From Eucommia ulmoides (Eukaryota; Streptophyta; Magnoliopsida; Garryales; Eucommiaceae), in the NCBI GenBank assembly GCA_016647705.1, contig CM028326.1:17485901-17549900 (forward strand): a stretch of 64,000 nucleotides of DNA, read 5' to 3'. Position numbers and translations under genes: made by a program. Position 1 is the stretch's first letter. The number at the start of each line of letters is the position of its first letter. The notes beneath the pieces are model-generated. The model made no database searches. It saw nothing but the letters and a program-made list of their open reading frames with translations, and had not been told where the DNA came from. Shown here piece after piece: positions 11,210 to 22,452 of this stretch.

Positions 11210-14200
11210 TAGGGGTGTAAGTGAAAATCATGTGCTCGACCCGGCCTATCTAGCCCTCTCAATCCGACCCTGCATTGGGCAGTTACAACCTGACCCAAAA
11301 AAAATCATAAATGAACCCGACCCGCCCACAGAGATAATCGGCTCAGATCGAATACCAAACATACCATACCCGCCTCCCCCGAACCCGACCAAACTTAAAA
11401 CGTAATATGCGCTTATATTACATTCCCCCCTTGAAAATTTCTTATTACAAACAAATCCCCTTTATATATGGAGATAGTTGGAAACCCTAGTGTGTTGTTC
11501 TCATTTAGCTGTCTCTCTCACTCTCCATACTCCCTTCTCCATACCTACATCTCTTTATCTCATTTCTCTCGTCTATCTCGATCTCTCTCTCATTTCTCTC
11601 TCTCTCTTTCTCAAACCTCTAGTCAAGTCGTTCTCTTTGACGTTTATTTGCTCTGATCTCCAGTGAGGCTGTGACAAACCTGCATTTAGTGTCGTTGTCA
11701 TCATATGCTTGCTATCTCTCTCGACTCGACGTCGTCTGCTTGCTATCTTTGCTCGGTCTGTAAGTTTTTTTTTTTTTTTTTTTTTTTTCTGATTTATAAT
11801 ACTTGCTATTTCATGTTAGGTTTTTTTGTAATCGATTTAATTTCTCTTTATTTTTTTTTGGGTTAGATCATTAAATGGATGAGAATGAATGTCAGACTAG
11901 CATGTGTCCTATAGAGAACGATAAAGGTTCTACTGCTAAGCCACCAGTTGCACCCGAAAATCCTGCTCTTTCCGGGAGAAGACAGTCTATTGTTTAGGGC
12001 CATTTCACTATGTTAACCCCACCAGGTACTGGACAAAAATTAGAAAGAGCAGCTTGTAATTATTGTTCAACTGCTTATTATTGCAACTCGAAAATTCATG
12101 GAACTGGGTCAATGAAAACTCATATTGAGAGCTACTGTAAGTAATATCCTTCCAGGAACGATGCATCTCAAACCACATTAGGTTTTAAACCAAAACAAAA
12201 ATCGAGAGTAAATGGATCTTCTAGTGGAAAATTGGTGGCGGTACAATTTAGTGTTGAGGAATGTTGTAAGGCTTTGGTCAAAATGTTAATTATTGACGAG
12301 TTGCCCTTCCGCTTTGTTGAGGGTGAGGGGTTTTTGAACTTTATGCTTGTTGTTTGCCCAAAATGGACAAAAATTTCATCTCGAATCACAATTGTTGAAG
12401 ATTGTTTTGATATTTATTCAGTTGAGAAAAAAAAGTTCAAATTTGTTATTCGAGGTCAAAGAATTTGTCTCACCACTGACACATGGACTTCCATTCAAAA
12501 TTTAAATTATATGTGTCTCACAGCACATTTCATTGATAGTGAATGAAAAATGCACAAAAGAATTCTTAATTTCTGCATAGTGGAGAGTCACAAAGGGGAG
12601 GCACTAGGTAAGGCAATTGAGATGTGTTTGCTTGGATGGGGATAGATAATATTCTCATAGTCACAGTAGATAATGCGAGTTCAAATAATGGTGTGATTCA
12701 ATTCTTAAAAAAAAAAAAAAACTATGGATAGAGTTGGCATAATTTTAGAGCACGAATTCTTGAATATGAGATATTGTGTTCATATTTTGAACCTTATTGT
12801 TCGTGATGGTTTGAAGGACATTGACGAATCAATTGTGAGGGTGAGGAGTGTTGTTCATTATGTAAGGTCGTCTCCACAACGAATGAAAATTTTTAAGTTG
12901 TGCGCGGAGAAAGAAAAATTTGATTGCAAGTCTCAAGTATGTTTAGATGTACCTACGAGGTGGAACTATTCATACATGATGCTAGATAAAGCTGAAAAAT
13001 TCCAAAAAGCATTTGAGCGATTGAAAGAGAAAGATCTTAATTTTGTTCTTAGTGTTAGAGAAGAAGATGATGATGCGAGAGATGAAGAGGATTCTACTTG
13101 TAAGAGATTGCGAAGGACATTTCTAGGGCCTCTAACTAAGTTGGATTGGGCTAAGGTTCGTTTATTTGCAAAATTTTTGAAAATTTTCTATAATACAACC
13201 GTTCGTTTTTTGGGGTCTAGACATGTGACTTGTAATGATTTTTTTTCCTGGATTTAGTTCAAATACAAGACATAATTCAGGAGGAGTGTAAAAGTGATGC
13301 ACCTTACTTGAGCTCAATGGAAAAAAACATGAAAATGAAATTTGATAAGTTTTGGGGGAATATTGGGAAGATTAATCTGTTGTTATTTGTTGGGGTGGTT
13401 CTTGATCCTTGTTTTAAGTTGTCATTTGTTGAGTATTGTTTTGGAACATTATTTGATTATGCACAGGCTAATGAGATGCTTGACAAGGTGAAGTTTGTTC
13501 TTCTACGCTCATATGATTCAGATTTCGTACTCGAGTATGGACATTCTTTTAACACTCCAAAAGTAATCCAAACATCGAATATTGTGAAATCTAGTGGCAT
13601 CCCAATGGATCAAAAGACATTGAGGTTTTTAGGGTACAAGAAGCACTTGGAGAAGGTAGGCACAAATGATAGAAAAAACAAGGTAGACAAGTATCTTGGG
13701 GAGAGCGTGGAAGAAAATATAAAGGGGTTTGACGTCTTAGCTTGGTGGAAAGTTAATGGTTTTAGATATCGTATTCTTTCTATTGTTGTAAGGCATGTTC
13801 TTGCAATTTCAGTTTCTACTCTTGCTTCGAAATTGGCATTTAGCACAAGAGGTCGCATACTAGATCATTTCTTGAGTTCTTTGTCAGCAAATACGGTAGA
13901 GGCACTTATTTGTGCACAAGATTAGTTACGTTCTTCGGCAAAGGAAATCAACCTTAGGGAAGCAAATGATGATGTTGAAGCATTGAGAAGCTTAGTTCAG
14001 GTGTTTATGAATTATTTTACTCTTAATTTTTTTTATTTTTTTTTTCATTTATGTTGTGTTTATCTACTTGTTACTAAATTCTAATACTATCAATTGATTT
14101 TGTAGGGCTCACAGAAGATGAAAGTAGTGTTCACTCGATGAATGTCGAATAAAGTTTAAGAGTTGGGCGTTTTAAATTTGTTATTGACAATTTGTTGTTC

Positions 14201-14584
14201 TTAATTTGCCTTTATTGTTATTTTTTTTTTCCAGTTAGGGTTTGTTATTAATGCTGTGTTGCTTTATTTTATTGTAATTGTTGATGCTGTTATTGCTGTA
14301 ATTGTTCTCTCTTATTGTAATTGTTTATGTTAATATTGTTATTTTCTTCATAGAAATTGGGTATGAATATGAACTGCCAGAGATTACTGTATTTAAAAAC
14401 ATTTAAAATAATTATTTTAAATTAAAAAGTCCATACCCGACCCACCCGAACCGAGCTGCCCGAATAGGTTCGGGTAAGTAGGTAATTCAGCCCGGTTACG
14501 GGCGGGTCTAGCCCATATTAAAAATTTTGACCCGCCCTATATTTCTCTTCCATACCTAACCCGCCCGCCCAATTTACACTCTTA
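11210..14584 (+). mobile_element. hAT DNA transposon inserted in Athila RNase H
   Basis: A 3375-bp element. Flanking 8-bp target duplications are GTCTAAGG (11202-11209) and GTCTAAAG (14585-14592), 7 of 8 identical. The left end reads TAGGGGTGTAAGT; the inverted right end reads TAAGAGTGTAAAT. Subterminal ACCCG/CGGGT motifs are dense at both ends (about 11235-11400 and 14430-14570), as expected for transposase binding. The interrupted gypsy frame rejoins across it, which fixes the boundaries. It encodes a broken transposase. Confidence 0.92.
11875..14146 (+). pseudogene. hAT transposase (BED zinc finger, hAT dimerisation domain), broken
   Basis: The likely start is ATG 11875 (MDENECQTSMCP). 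A BED-type zinc finger follows at about 12045-12140 (CNYC..., HGTGSMKTHIESYC). The RNase H-like catalytic body is visible in pieces: 'VEECCKALVKMLIIDELPF', 'ICLTTDTWTS' (the usual hAT D-W motif), 'MRYCVHILNLIVRDGLK' and 'CLDVPTRWNYSYMML'. The C-terminal hAT dimerisation region is at 13680-13925 ('FDVLAWWKVN', 'LAFSTRGRILD', 'LSANTVEALICAQD'). A terminal intron is suggested by a GT at about 14002 and a TTTGTAG at about 14100. Stops at 11997, 12144, 12543, 13257 and elsewhere inactivate it. It resembles the plant RICESLEEPER/DAYSLEEPER-like group. Confidence 0.88.
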
Positions 14585-14592
14585 GTCTAAAG

Positions 14593-16090
14593 GGATTATC
14601 TATATGAACCATGCAGCTATCCGTTATGTATTTGAGAAAAAATTATGGAAAGTCTCATTTAATTCGGTGGATTCTCTTACTTCAAAAGTTTGATGTAGAG
14701 ATTAGCGACAAGAAGGACATTGAGAATATTGTTGCGGATCATCTTTCAAGGCTCGAGTTAGACGATATTGGTGGTGACTTGCATATTACGGAAGTTTTTT
14801 CGGATGAGCAGCTCTTCAATATTGAGGTAAAACTTTATTGGTTCGCGGATATTGTCAATTATCTTGCTTGCAAGGTGTTGCTTCCAGACTTATCTAGCAT
14901 TTAAAAGAAGAAATTTTCTATATGATGTGAATAATTATTTGTGGGATAATCCTATCTTGTTCAAAAAGTACTCCGATCAAGTCATTCGGAGATCTGTTCC
15001 TGAAAAAGAGATTTTGAACATCCTCTATCATTGTCACTCATCGCCAAATGGAGGATATTTTGGTATAATTAGAACAACCGCAAAGGTACTTCAATCGGGT
15101 CTTTATTGGCCTACTCTTTTATGAAATTCTTATAGTTTTGTGAAGACTTGTGATCGGTGTCAAAGGGTTGGCAATATTTCAAGGCGACATGATTTACTCT
15201 TAATGAATATTTTTGAATTGGAACTCTTTGATGTATAGGGAATAGACTTCGTGGGACCATTCCCTCCGTCCTATAGTCAAGAGTATATTTTGTTGGTAGT
15301 GGATTACGTGTCAAAATGGACAGAAGCTATTACCACACCAATCAATGATGCGAATGCGGTGTTGAAGCTTCTTCAAAAGAACATCTTGACAAGGTTCGAG
15401 ACTCCTCAGGCTATCATTAGCTATGAATGAACTCATTTTTGCAACAAGATTTTCAATACTCTATTGACCAAGTATAGAGTGATGCACAAGGTAACGCTAG
15501 CCTACCATTCTCAAACTAACGGGCAAGCCAAAGTCTCTAATCAAGAGATTAAACAAATCCATGAGAAGACAGTTCAGACAAACCGAAAAGATTGGGCGGT
15601 GAAACTTGACGATTCTTTATGGGCCTACTGCACAGCTTTTAAAATACTAATTGGAATAGTTCCATATCGATTGGGGTTTGGGAAGGTGTGCCACTTATCG
15701 GTGAAGTTGGAGCATAGTGCCTTTTGGACAATTAAGAAACCCAACTTCAATCTCAAGGCTTCCGGGGAACAAAGACATTTGTAACTCAGTGAGTTAGAAA
15801 AATTTCGACAAAAGGCGTATTAGAATGCTCAGTTATACAAAAAAGGACCATGAAATGGCATGACAAGCACATTGCAAGGAGAGAGTTCAGCCTGAGACAA
15901 CAAGTGCTACTTTTCAACTCTTGGTTGTGATTTTTTCCCGGAAAGTTAAAGTCTCGGTGGTCCGGACCTTTCAAGATTAAGCAAGTATTTTTATTTAGCA
16001 CGGTTGAATTAGAAGGAGATGATGGATGCATTTTTTGAGTTAACAGAAAAATAATTAAGCACTACTATGGAAGTAAAGAATGAGTTGTGG
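14593..16090 (+). pseudogene. Athila RNase H C-terminus and integrase
   Basis: Resumes after the hAT with 'YMNHAAIRYVF', 'LIRWILLLQKFDVEISDKK' and 'VADHLSRLELDD'. The integrase follows: an HHCC finger with 'ILYHCHSSPNGGYFG' and 'CDRCQRVGNISRR', then the core with 'GIDFVGPFPPSYSQEYIL', 'VVDYVSKWTEAI' and '[20 protein letters not shown]' carrying the third acidic residue. The tail includes 'KLKSRWSGPFKIKQVF' (about 15930-15990). Several stops (14904, 15122, 15237, 15428, 15782) break it. Just after the stop region, 'gttaaatttagcgcttctta' and 'ggagacaaccc' match the spacer that follows pol in Athila elements. Confidence 0.88.
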
Positions 16091-17160
16091 AGAGTATCTC
16101 CCTCACTGATGATTAATGTGGTTCATAGTTGAATTTAGCTATGGACGTTAAATTTAGCGCTTCTTAGGAGACAACCCATGTAATTTCAGCTTTGTAATTT
16201 TCATTCATAAGAAAATGATACAGTTGGGTATTCTGGACTGCAGCTGAAAAAGGAAAGGAGAAAAACAAGCATTTCTGATAAGAACCTGGGGGCTGCAGCG
16301 GGAATTCGAGGATTGCAGCACGAAAAGAAATCGCAAATCAAAGAAAAGTCAACAAAATTTTGAGGGTACAGCTAGTAAATCAGAATTGCAGCGCAAAATA
16401 AAGAAGAGAAACCGAACCCAGTCAACAGAAGATTAGCGCTGCAGCGAGAAAACTACATGCTGTAGCGCCACCAGCGCCAACCAAATGGTACTACAGCACG
16501 TAACCTATTCTTAGAAGAAAAAAAAACACATTTTGGCAATACAACGCAAAATCCCAATTCCAGTTCCTTTTGGCGCTGTAGTGCCAATCAGTTTGCGCTG
16601 CAAGGCAGGCGTTCTATTTTGAAAATAAAAATTCTACCCAAATTAATGTTGCAACGCCATTTTCTTCGGGCTGCAGCGCCAATCTTCTGTCATTTAAGAA
16701 CCCACCAAGCTCAAAACCTCTCATTTTCTTACCCAAACTGAAAACCACCATTTGTTTCTTCCCAAAACACTCCTAAATCAAAACCCTAACCCAAAAATTC
16801 ATCCACATTTCATCCTAAACCTCAAAATCAAAATCAATAATTCAAGATTAGCTCAAGAATTTTGAAATTTGCCACTTCTCATATGCTAAGGACTCCAAGT
16901 AAGTGCATTTTAGTTGAGTTTTGGGATCATTGAATGTGTGATGCTTTTAGTGCTATGTTTTTGTGGATCTTAGTAACGTTGAATATTTAGTTGAAATTTT
17001 GAGTGATTCCTGAATTAGTGTGCGAACTATTGTGAAATTTTGGTTGATTGTTGAAAAAGTGTGGTGATTATTCAAACATTTGGGTTGATTGTTGTTGACG
17101 GTGGCTCATGACATAGTTGTTATTGTGTTTGGAGTATTTGATTGTGGAATTGTTGTCATC
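16091..17160 (+). other. Athila spacer between pol and the second ORF, with GCTGCAGCG-type motifs
   Basis: Non-coding spacer. At 16240-16690 the words ctgcagcg, gctgcagcg, ctgtagcgcc and gcgctgcag and their variants appear about 15 times, giving unusually GC-rich, near-palindromic islands in AT-rich DNA. The same words recur in the 3' LTR at 19930-20165. The remainder (16700-17160) is AT-rich with no reading frame. Confidence 0.6.
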
Positions 17161-17164
17161 TCAT

Positions 17165-18352
17165 TTCGTGCAATTTTGAAAAATACCGTTAAAACGATTT
17201 GCAAAGAAAAGCTGAGACTCAACGTCTAAGTCATTCAATTCGACAAAATTTGTATCCGGGGAGGCCAATGAATGCTTTAACAAATCGGTTATTAAGCGGG
17301 CGAAATTAAAGAAAAGATGATTTGAATTGACGCCATCACACCATCCGAATATCTTTAACATCATCGAGGCTCGAGGATGGAAATTCTATTATCAACGACC
17401 GGGCGCCGTGATAATAACGATGGTGAGAGAATTCTACGCCAACGCAAAGGAAGGAATGGATTGCATCACAATGGTCTGAGGAAAGCAAATAAAGTTTGAT
17501 AGTGAGACTATCAACTAACACTACAAAATCCCAATCCCCAACATGGATGCACTCTCTCAACTTGACGACACCACCGATCTTGACGAGGTAACAACCTCGA
17601 TTTGTGAAAAGGTATTCAAATGGTCTATTGTGAGAAAGACTCGGATAACCTTCTTGACCAAAGAGTTTGATACGCCGCTAAAGATTTGGCACCACTTTAT
17701 ATGTGCCAAGATGGCCCCCACTTCTTATTTAACTGAAGTAACCAGAGAGCATACATTGATGTTGTATTGTATTCAGCATAATTTGTCAATCAATGTTGGG
17801 AGTTGGATCTATACCACCACCCGCCATACTACAAACAACCTCGTGGTTGGTCTCCTATTCTTGACTCTTCTAACGTAATTGATTGCAATAGCGGGTGTAA
17901 GCACAGAGGGTCAAGAGGTACTCCAGTCCAAAAAACCTCTTAATGATAATGCCATCCATTGCATCCTGAAGAGTGAGACCGAGGTGGATGATACGGCAAG
18001 TTCATCTCAACCACTTCCACAATGAGATGCACCTTATACCTCCTCGTCTGACATGTATGCATTAATGTAGCAGCACGATGTGCAAATCGATACCCTGACA
18101 GCTCGACAAGCGAGTCTCAATCACGCCATGCAGTCTCGAGCGGACTACGAACACCAATGGCATCTCCAAAAAGTAGAATACGATGCTACCTGTTACCAGA
18201 CGATGGGCCAAATGTTCACTCAATTTAGCTTGCAGACAAGACAAGAGATGTCGATCTTTCCTCAGATGCCACCATTCCCCAACAGTCTTCGACAGCCATA
18301 CCAACCATACCCGCTACCACTACCGCCATCATACCAGGATGAAAACCTATAG
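17165..18352 (+). pseudogene. Athila second ORF (env-position, putative plant transposon protein)
   Basis: Reading frames over this stretch give 'IIEARGWKFYYQRPGAVI' (in shifted frame), 'MVREFYANAKEGMDCITMV', 'LKIWHHFICAKMAPTSYL', 'TEVTREHTLMLYCIQHNLSI', then a coiled-coil-prone region 'QQHDVQIDTLTARQASLNH' and a Pro/Gln/Tyr-rich tail 'QPYQPYPLPLPPSYQDENL' ending in a stop at about 18350. This order is that of the extra ORF found after pol in Athila elements. That ORF sits where retroviruses have env, but its function is unproven. Internal stops at 17478, 17876 and 18023, plus frameshifts, disable it. Confidence 0.75.
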
Positions 18353-19770
18353 GAGGCGAGACATTAGCTCTGGCCTCCCAGGTATGTCTTCCTATTATTT
18401 TTGCATTATAAATAGTCTTTTTTTTTTTCTTTTTTTTTTATCATTGAGGACAATGATTGGTTTTAATCTTGGGGTGGGATGACATGCTTCGCTAGGTGTG
18501 TTTTTATTTGTGTTATCGTTGATTTTTTGTTTTCATGTTAAAAAAAGAAAAAAAATGGGTTAAATTGTTGAGTTGTTCCTTAAGTCTCGATGATCGTCAA
18601 CCATTGATGAAATTATCTCCTATGTTGCTTTTCAAGGTCTAGTGTAATGTGTCCCTTTGTATTTTCTGTGTGCTTGACATTGGGTGAGTATAAGACACAC
18701 TTGTTTCTAATATTGACATGCATGAAAGACGTTGACATTCATTATCTAGGTGACTAGAGGACAATTGTTCATCAATTTAAATTCATGACATATTAAGGAT
18801 ACTAAAACCTAATTTAGTGAAACTTGAGGCGAAATCATAAGCTAAGTAGTCTAGGAGAGATGATTTAGGCATTTCTTTTGGACCGTTTGAGACTTTTCAA
18901 GCCAACCTATGGAATCTCATCCCTTTTGTAGTCCTTTTCAAGCCTAATAGTCATTTCGTTCTTTAGCTGCATAAGTCTTCCTAAGCCAAATAAATACTAG
19001 TCCCTACACTCTAGGCACGTCTTGCATCCTTACTCTTCTTGTGTAGACTTCGGGATAAGAAAGTATGAGGGTTTGAGTTGTGATGAATTTTGAGCCACTC
19101 GGTATTATTCCTGGTGGTTTAATTTCTTATTTGGTCGATATTGTATAAAAAAAATAGAAATAAAAAAATATGTTTATAATTCAAGTGATGTTATGTAGTA
19201 GTTATCTTTATTCTTTTGGGAATAAGTAGGTGATGCGGAAAATGAATGTAATTGGGGATAATTTGGGAGTTTCTGTCGGAAATTCATGAGGTCCGAAAAG
19301 GTGAGTGACGTGCATAGAGTGAACTGATCCTAAACATATCATTCATCGTCTAACCATTACTTTAGCCAGATGTTACAAGCCAATAAAGTCCTATTGATCT
19401 CCGACAGTAATTTAGCTTACATTGGTGAAAAGTGGAGCTAAATTGGGCCTATGGAATCTTAATCATAAAAAGAGAACATCATGAAACTCTTTGGTTGATA
19501 AACAAATCCGGTTACCATTTGATTAAATATCAGGGTCCTAGTGCATGCTTTAAAAAATTTGTGTGTTTTTGTATAAACTTCAGTTGTTAAAATCTAGAAC
19601 ATCACAAGGGATTGTCTTACATTAGAGATTGAAGCGTTAGGAGACGTTGAGGATAACACTCACCAATTATTTTCGGCTATATTTTGGTGTTTTTCTTATT
19701 TGTTTTTTGCAATTTATTTTCTTGTTTTAATTTTGCTCAGGACTAGCAAAAATTTAAGTATGGACGTATT
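18353..19770 (+). other. Athila 3' untranslated spacer up to the LTR
   Basis: Non-coding. Two Athila-like landmarks are visible: 'attgaggacaatgattgg' with 'cttggggtgggat' at 18443-18480, and 'gactagcaaaaatttaagta' at 19741-19760 immediately before the LTR. The latter occupies the polypurine position but is eroded (tatggacg where a G-run is expected). Confidence 0.6.
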
Positions 19771-21109
19771 TGATAAATTGATTTTTTCATCATTATATCT
19801 TCATAGTTAAATGTTAGTTTTGAGTGAACTTTAGTGGTTTTATTGTTAGTTTTTTATGTATTCAGTTTTATTGTGTAGAGATTCATGAAAATAGAAAAAA
19901 TAAAAAAATAAAAAGATGGACAAACGACAGCTTAGTGCTGCAACCCCAACAAGATGGCTCTGCAACGAGACAGATCCTGCAATTCGGCACTGCAGCGCCA
20001 ACAGAATGGTGCTACAGCGGGGCCATTTCTGCCAAATTGGCGTTGTAGTGGGACGTGACCGCAATTTGGCGCTACAGCAGTATCATCTTGGCGCTGCAAC
20101 ACCAACCTTTCTGACCCCAATTGCTTTAGAAGCGGTGCTGCAGCGAGGCTGGTGGAGCTGCAACGACAATCTACGAATCTGAAACATATTGAAAGGTATT
20201 TGGATGAGTTTTGGGAGGGAAAAGAAGGAGAGTTGGAGATGAGCTAGATCAGGACAGTAATCTGAGATTTGGAGCGGAACTACTCTACGAACTAGATTTA
20301 GATTTTATTTCTCCTCCATTTATCTTTTATTTTAGATCTTGCTTTGCTTTCTGTTGGTTTTGAAAATTAAACATGTATTCCTCATGTATTATGGTGGATC
20401 TAAAAATGACTATGCGTAGCTAAACTTCCCTTGCCTGGGGATTAATGTGGTTCACCCGTACAATATTTGATTGATTTGACGTTTTGCTAATGGTTATCAA
20501 TCTCTATTTAATTGTATTTGCCTTATTAATGCTTCCAACTTATGCTCCCATATGATATTTTAGTTGATTTGAGAATTTTAGATTTGACACTCGGGAGAGG
20601 TAATTTCGGGTTTGGATTTAGGTTAAACACAACGTAAGTTTTAATAGATCGGAAGATTATTAAAACTTGGGTAATCTATAAGGTCGAGGCGTAACGAATG
20701 TTCTCACCTAAATACTTGATAGGAATATTAGTTTTGAAGTGTTTATATTTTCTCTCACTTGACACTCAGGAGAGGTAGCAAGAGAACACAAGTGACCTTG
20801 ATTATTGAATGGATTAATAACTATTAGCATAAACTAGAATTAATAAAGTAAATGTACGAGTAAACGAAGTTAATCCCTAGATAGTTTATTCACATAGAGA
20901 TTTTTTCAACTCTTTTAATTTGATCTGTTTTATTATTTTGGATACTATTTAAATCGTTGATAGTCTAGATAAAATTGAGTTATTCTAATAGTGGACTTAG
21001 TTTTTTCCAACTACAATCCTAGAGGACAATACTCGATCTTCAGATCACTTTATTACTTATTTGACCTCGTGCACTTGCGAGTATACATAATGCATAATGT
21101 TTCACAATA
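19771..21109 (+). repeat. Athila 3' LTR
   Basis: A 1339-bp LTR beginning TGATAAATTG and ending TTCACAATA (eroded CA end). Its last 190 bp match the truncated 5' LTR. It includes a cluster of gctgcagcg and gcgctgcaa words at 19925-20170 that also occurs in the internal spacer. The sequence 'cttgacactcaggagaggtagcaag' and the related 'gacactcgggagaggtaattt' show a small internal duplication at 20585-20785. Immediately to the right the copia frame resumes. Confidence 0.8.
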
Positions 21110-21222
21110 GTGGTGGGGTTCGAGGTGGAATAGTCAAATCACTAAGCTCAAATAGACATCCAACTTTACAATCAATTCCAAGGGATTTCTTATTCGAGAA
21201 TCCTGCACACAACAACCACTAA
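21110..21222 (-). pseudogene. Ty1/copia pre-integrase segment, left of the Mutator-like insert
   Basis: Translated on the minus strand, this reads 'CVQDSRIRNPL', then after a 1-nt frame change 'GIDCKVGCLFELSDLTI'. It corresponds to the copia stretch before integrase, usually written C-VQD-x-T-G-x-GxG---GLF-L. It continues the copia frame that was cut at 25052 by the Mutator-like element. Confidence 0.75.
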
Positions 21223-21232
21223 TAAAAAATAG

Positions 21233-22060
21233 GGGTTTTTAATATGGGCCCCAAGGTCCACCCATATATTAGAGTCATCCTCTTATAACAAATGAAATTT
21301 AATATCAACCCCATTAAGTAGCTGTGAGATTACAGCAGGAAGAGAGGCGCGTGAGTGAGCTACAAATGGAAGGTAGTTCTTGGGGGGAAAATGTCAAAAA
21401 TTTTGTTGAAACACAAAAGCTTCCACTACATAGTTTCCTTCCACAAGCTGTAGTGAATCATCTCGGTTCGCATCACCATTCGTTCCACACACCGTAGTCG
21501 TCTTGTTGGTGTTGTCGCTGTTCAGCCCAATCGTCGTTGTCGTTGCCCCAAACACGCCGTCGTTGTCCTATGCTATTGTCATCACTATACAATACCATCT
21601 TCGGTATGCTTCTTCTCTCCCTATCTATTCTCTGTTTTAGGGTTTAGGGCGTTGCGACCATCGTGCAGTAAAAATCCTCAATTGATATTTTGGTTGTTAA
21701 GATGGTTAATGTGCATTAAAAATTACATATTGAATTCATGTTATTGAATTTCACTATGGCTCCATCTCTTTGGTAATGTTTGGATTGTTAGAATTGTTGA
21801 TGTGTAGGAAAAATCACATATTGGATTCGTGTTCTTGAATTTTCATTTGGTTTCATCTCGTTGGTGATCTTTGGTTCTATTGAGATTTTTAATGTGTAAC
21901 AAAAATTACAAATTAGCGTCTTGGGGTTTTTAGTTTCCCTCTCTCTCTTTTCATTGTTGATGTTTTCATTGTTGAGATGGTTCATTCTCTATTGATTTGG
22001 GTTTGTTTATTCTCTGATCATTATTTGTTGAATTGGGCGTTTGTTCATTCTTTGTTGAAA
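21233..22060. other. 5' part of the Mutator-like element, no gene recognised
   Basis: Contains a GC-richer, exon-like stretch at 21440-21600 with repeated gtcgt/cgtcg words, then AT-rich DNA built from two diverged copies of a ~110-bp unit (about 21670-21780 and 21785-21910, sharing 'aaaatcacatattggattcg'-like words). The missing first dUTPase exon (the one with the AGYDLSS motif) is not found here. Confidence 0.5.
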
Positions 22061-22430
22061 TGGGTTGTTGATCAAATCGTTATTGTGATGCAAAAATCGA
22101 TGTTTGATTTATTGAGATTTTTACTATGTAGTAAAAATCTACAATTGAAGTCTTGTTTCGAATTAATATTTTATTACTTTTCATTATTGAGGTGGGGTTG
22201 TTGATCAAATCGTTACTGTGATGCAAAAATCGAAATTTAGTTACTGTGTAATAAAAAGCGATGTTTGATTTATTAAGATTTTTACTGTGTAGTAATAATC
22301 AACAATTGAAGTCTTATTTTGAATTAACATCTTGTTACTTTTTATTATTGATATGGGGTTGTTAATCAAATTGTTACTGTAATGCAAAAATCGATGTTTG
22401 ATTTATTGAGATTTTTAATGTTAATAACAA
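22060..22430 (+). repeat. Three diverged tandem repeats upstream of dUTPase exon A
   Basis: The phrase 'gttgatcaaatcgttattgt' followed by 'gatgcaaaaatcgatgtttg' begins near 22068, 22203 and 22357, giving units of about 135-155 bp. They share 'tttattgagatttttactat' and 'aattgaagtcttgtttcg'. They occupy the intron position before exon A. Confidence 0.7.
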
Positions 22431-22452
22431 TTTTTTTGGTACTAATTTGCAG

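Larger units (their letters stand above)
4996..21109 (+). mobile_element. Athila-type Ty3/gypsy retrotransposon, degraded and interrupted
   Basis: Order on the plus strand: truncated 5' LTR, PBS, gag, aspartic protease, RT, RNase H, integrase, long spacer, a second ORF of Athila type, spacer, polypurine region and a 1.3-kb 3' LTR. The PBS reads TTGGCGCCGTTACCAGGGA, close to the tRNA-derived PBS known for Athila. The gag motif 'FSLRDRARGWFQS', the protease motif 'DLGSRINLMPSS' and the RT run 'SDRLAGYDYYYS' are characteristic of this clade. It carries a hAT insertion (11210-14584) and a non-coding insert (about 8013-10090). Without them the element would be about 10.7 kb. Every coding block has stops or frameshifts. 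The left flank and most of the 5' LTR are deleted, so no target duplication can be checked. Confidence 0.9.

Noticed and set aside
21110-21120. 5-bp target duplication for the Athila element
   Set aside because: The left flank is deleted together with most of the 5' LTR, so no duplication can be tested.
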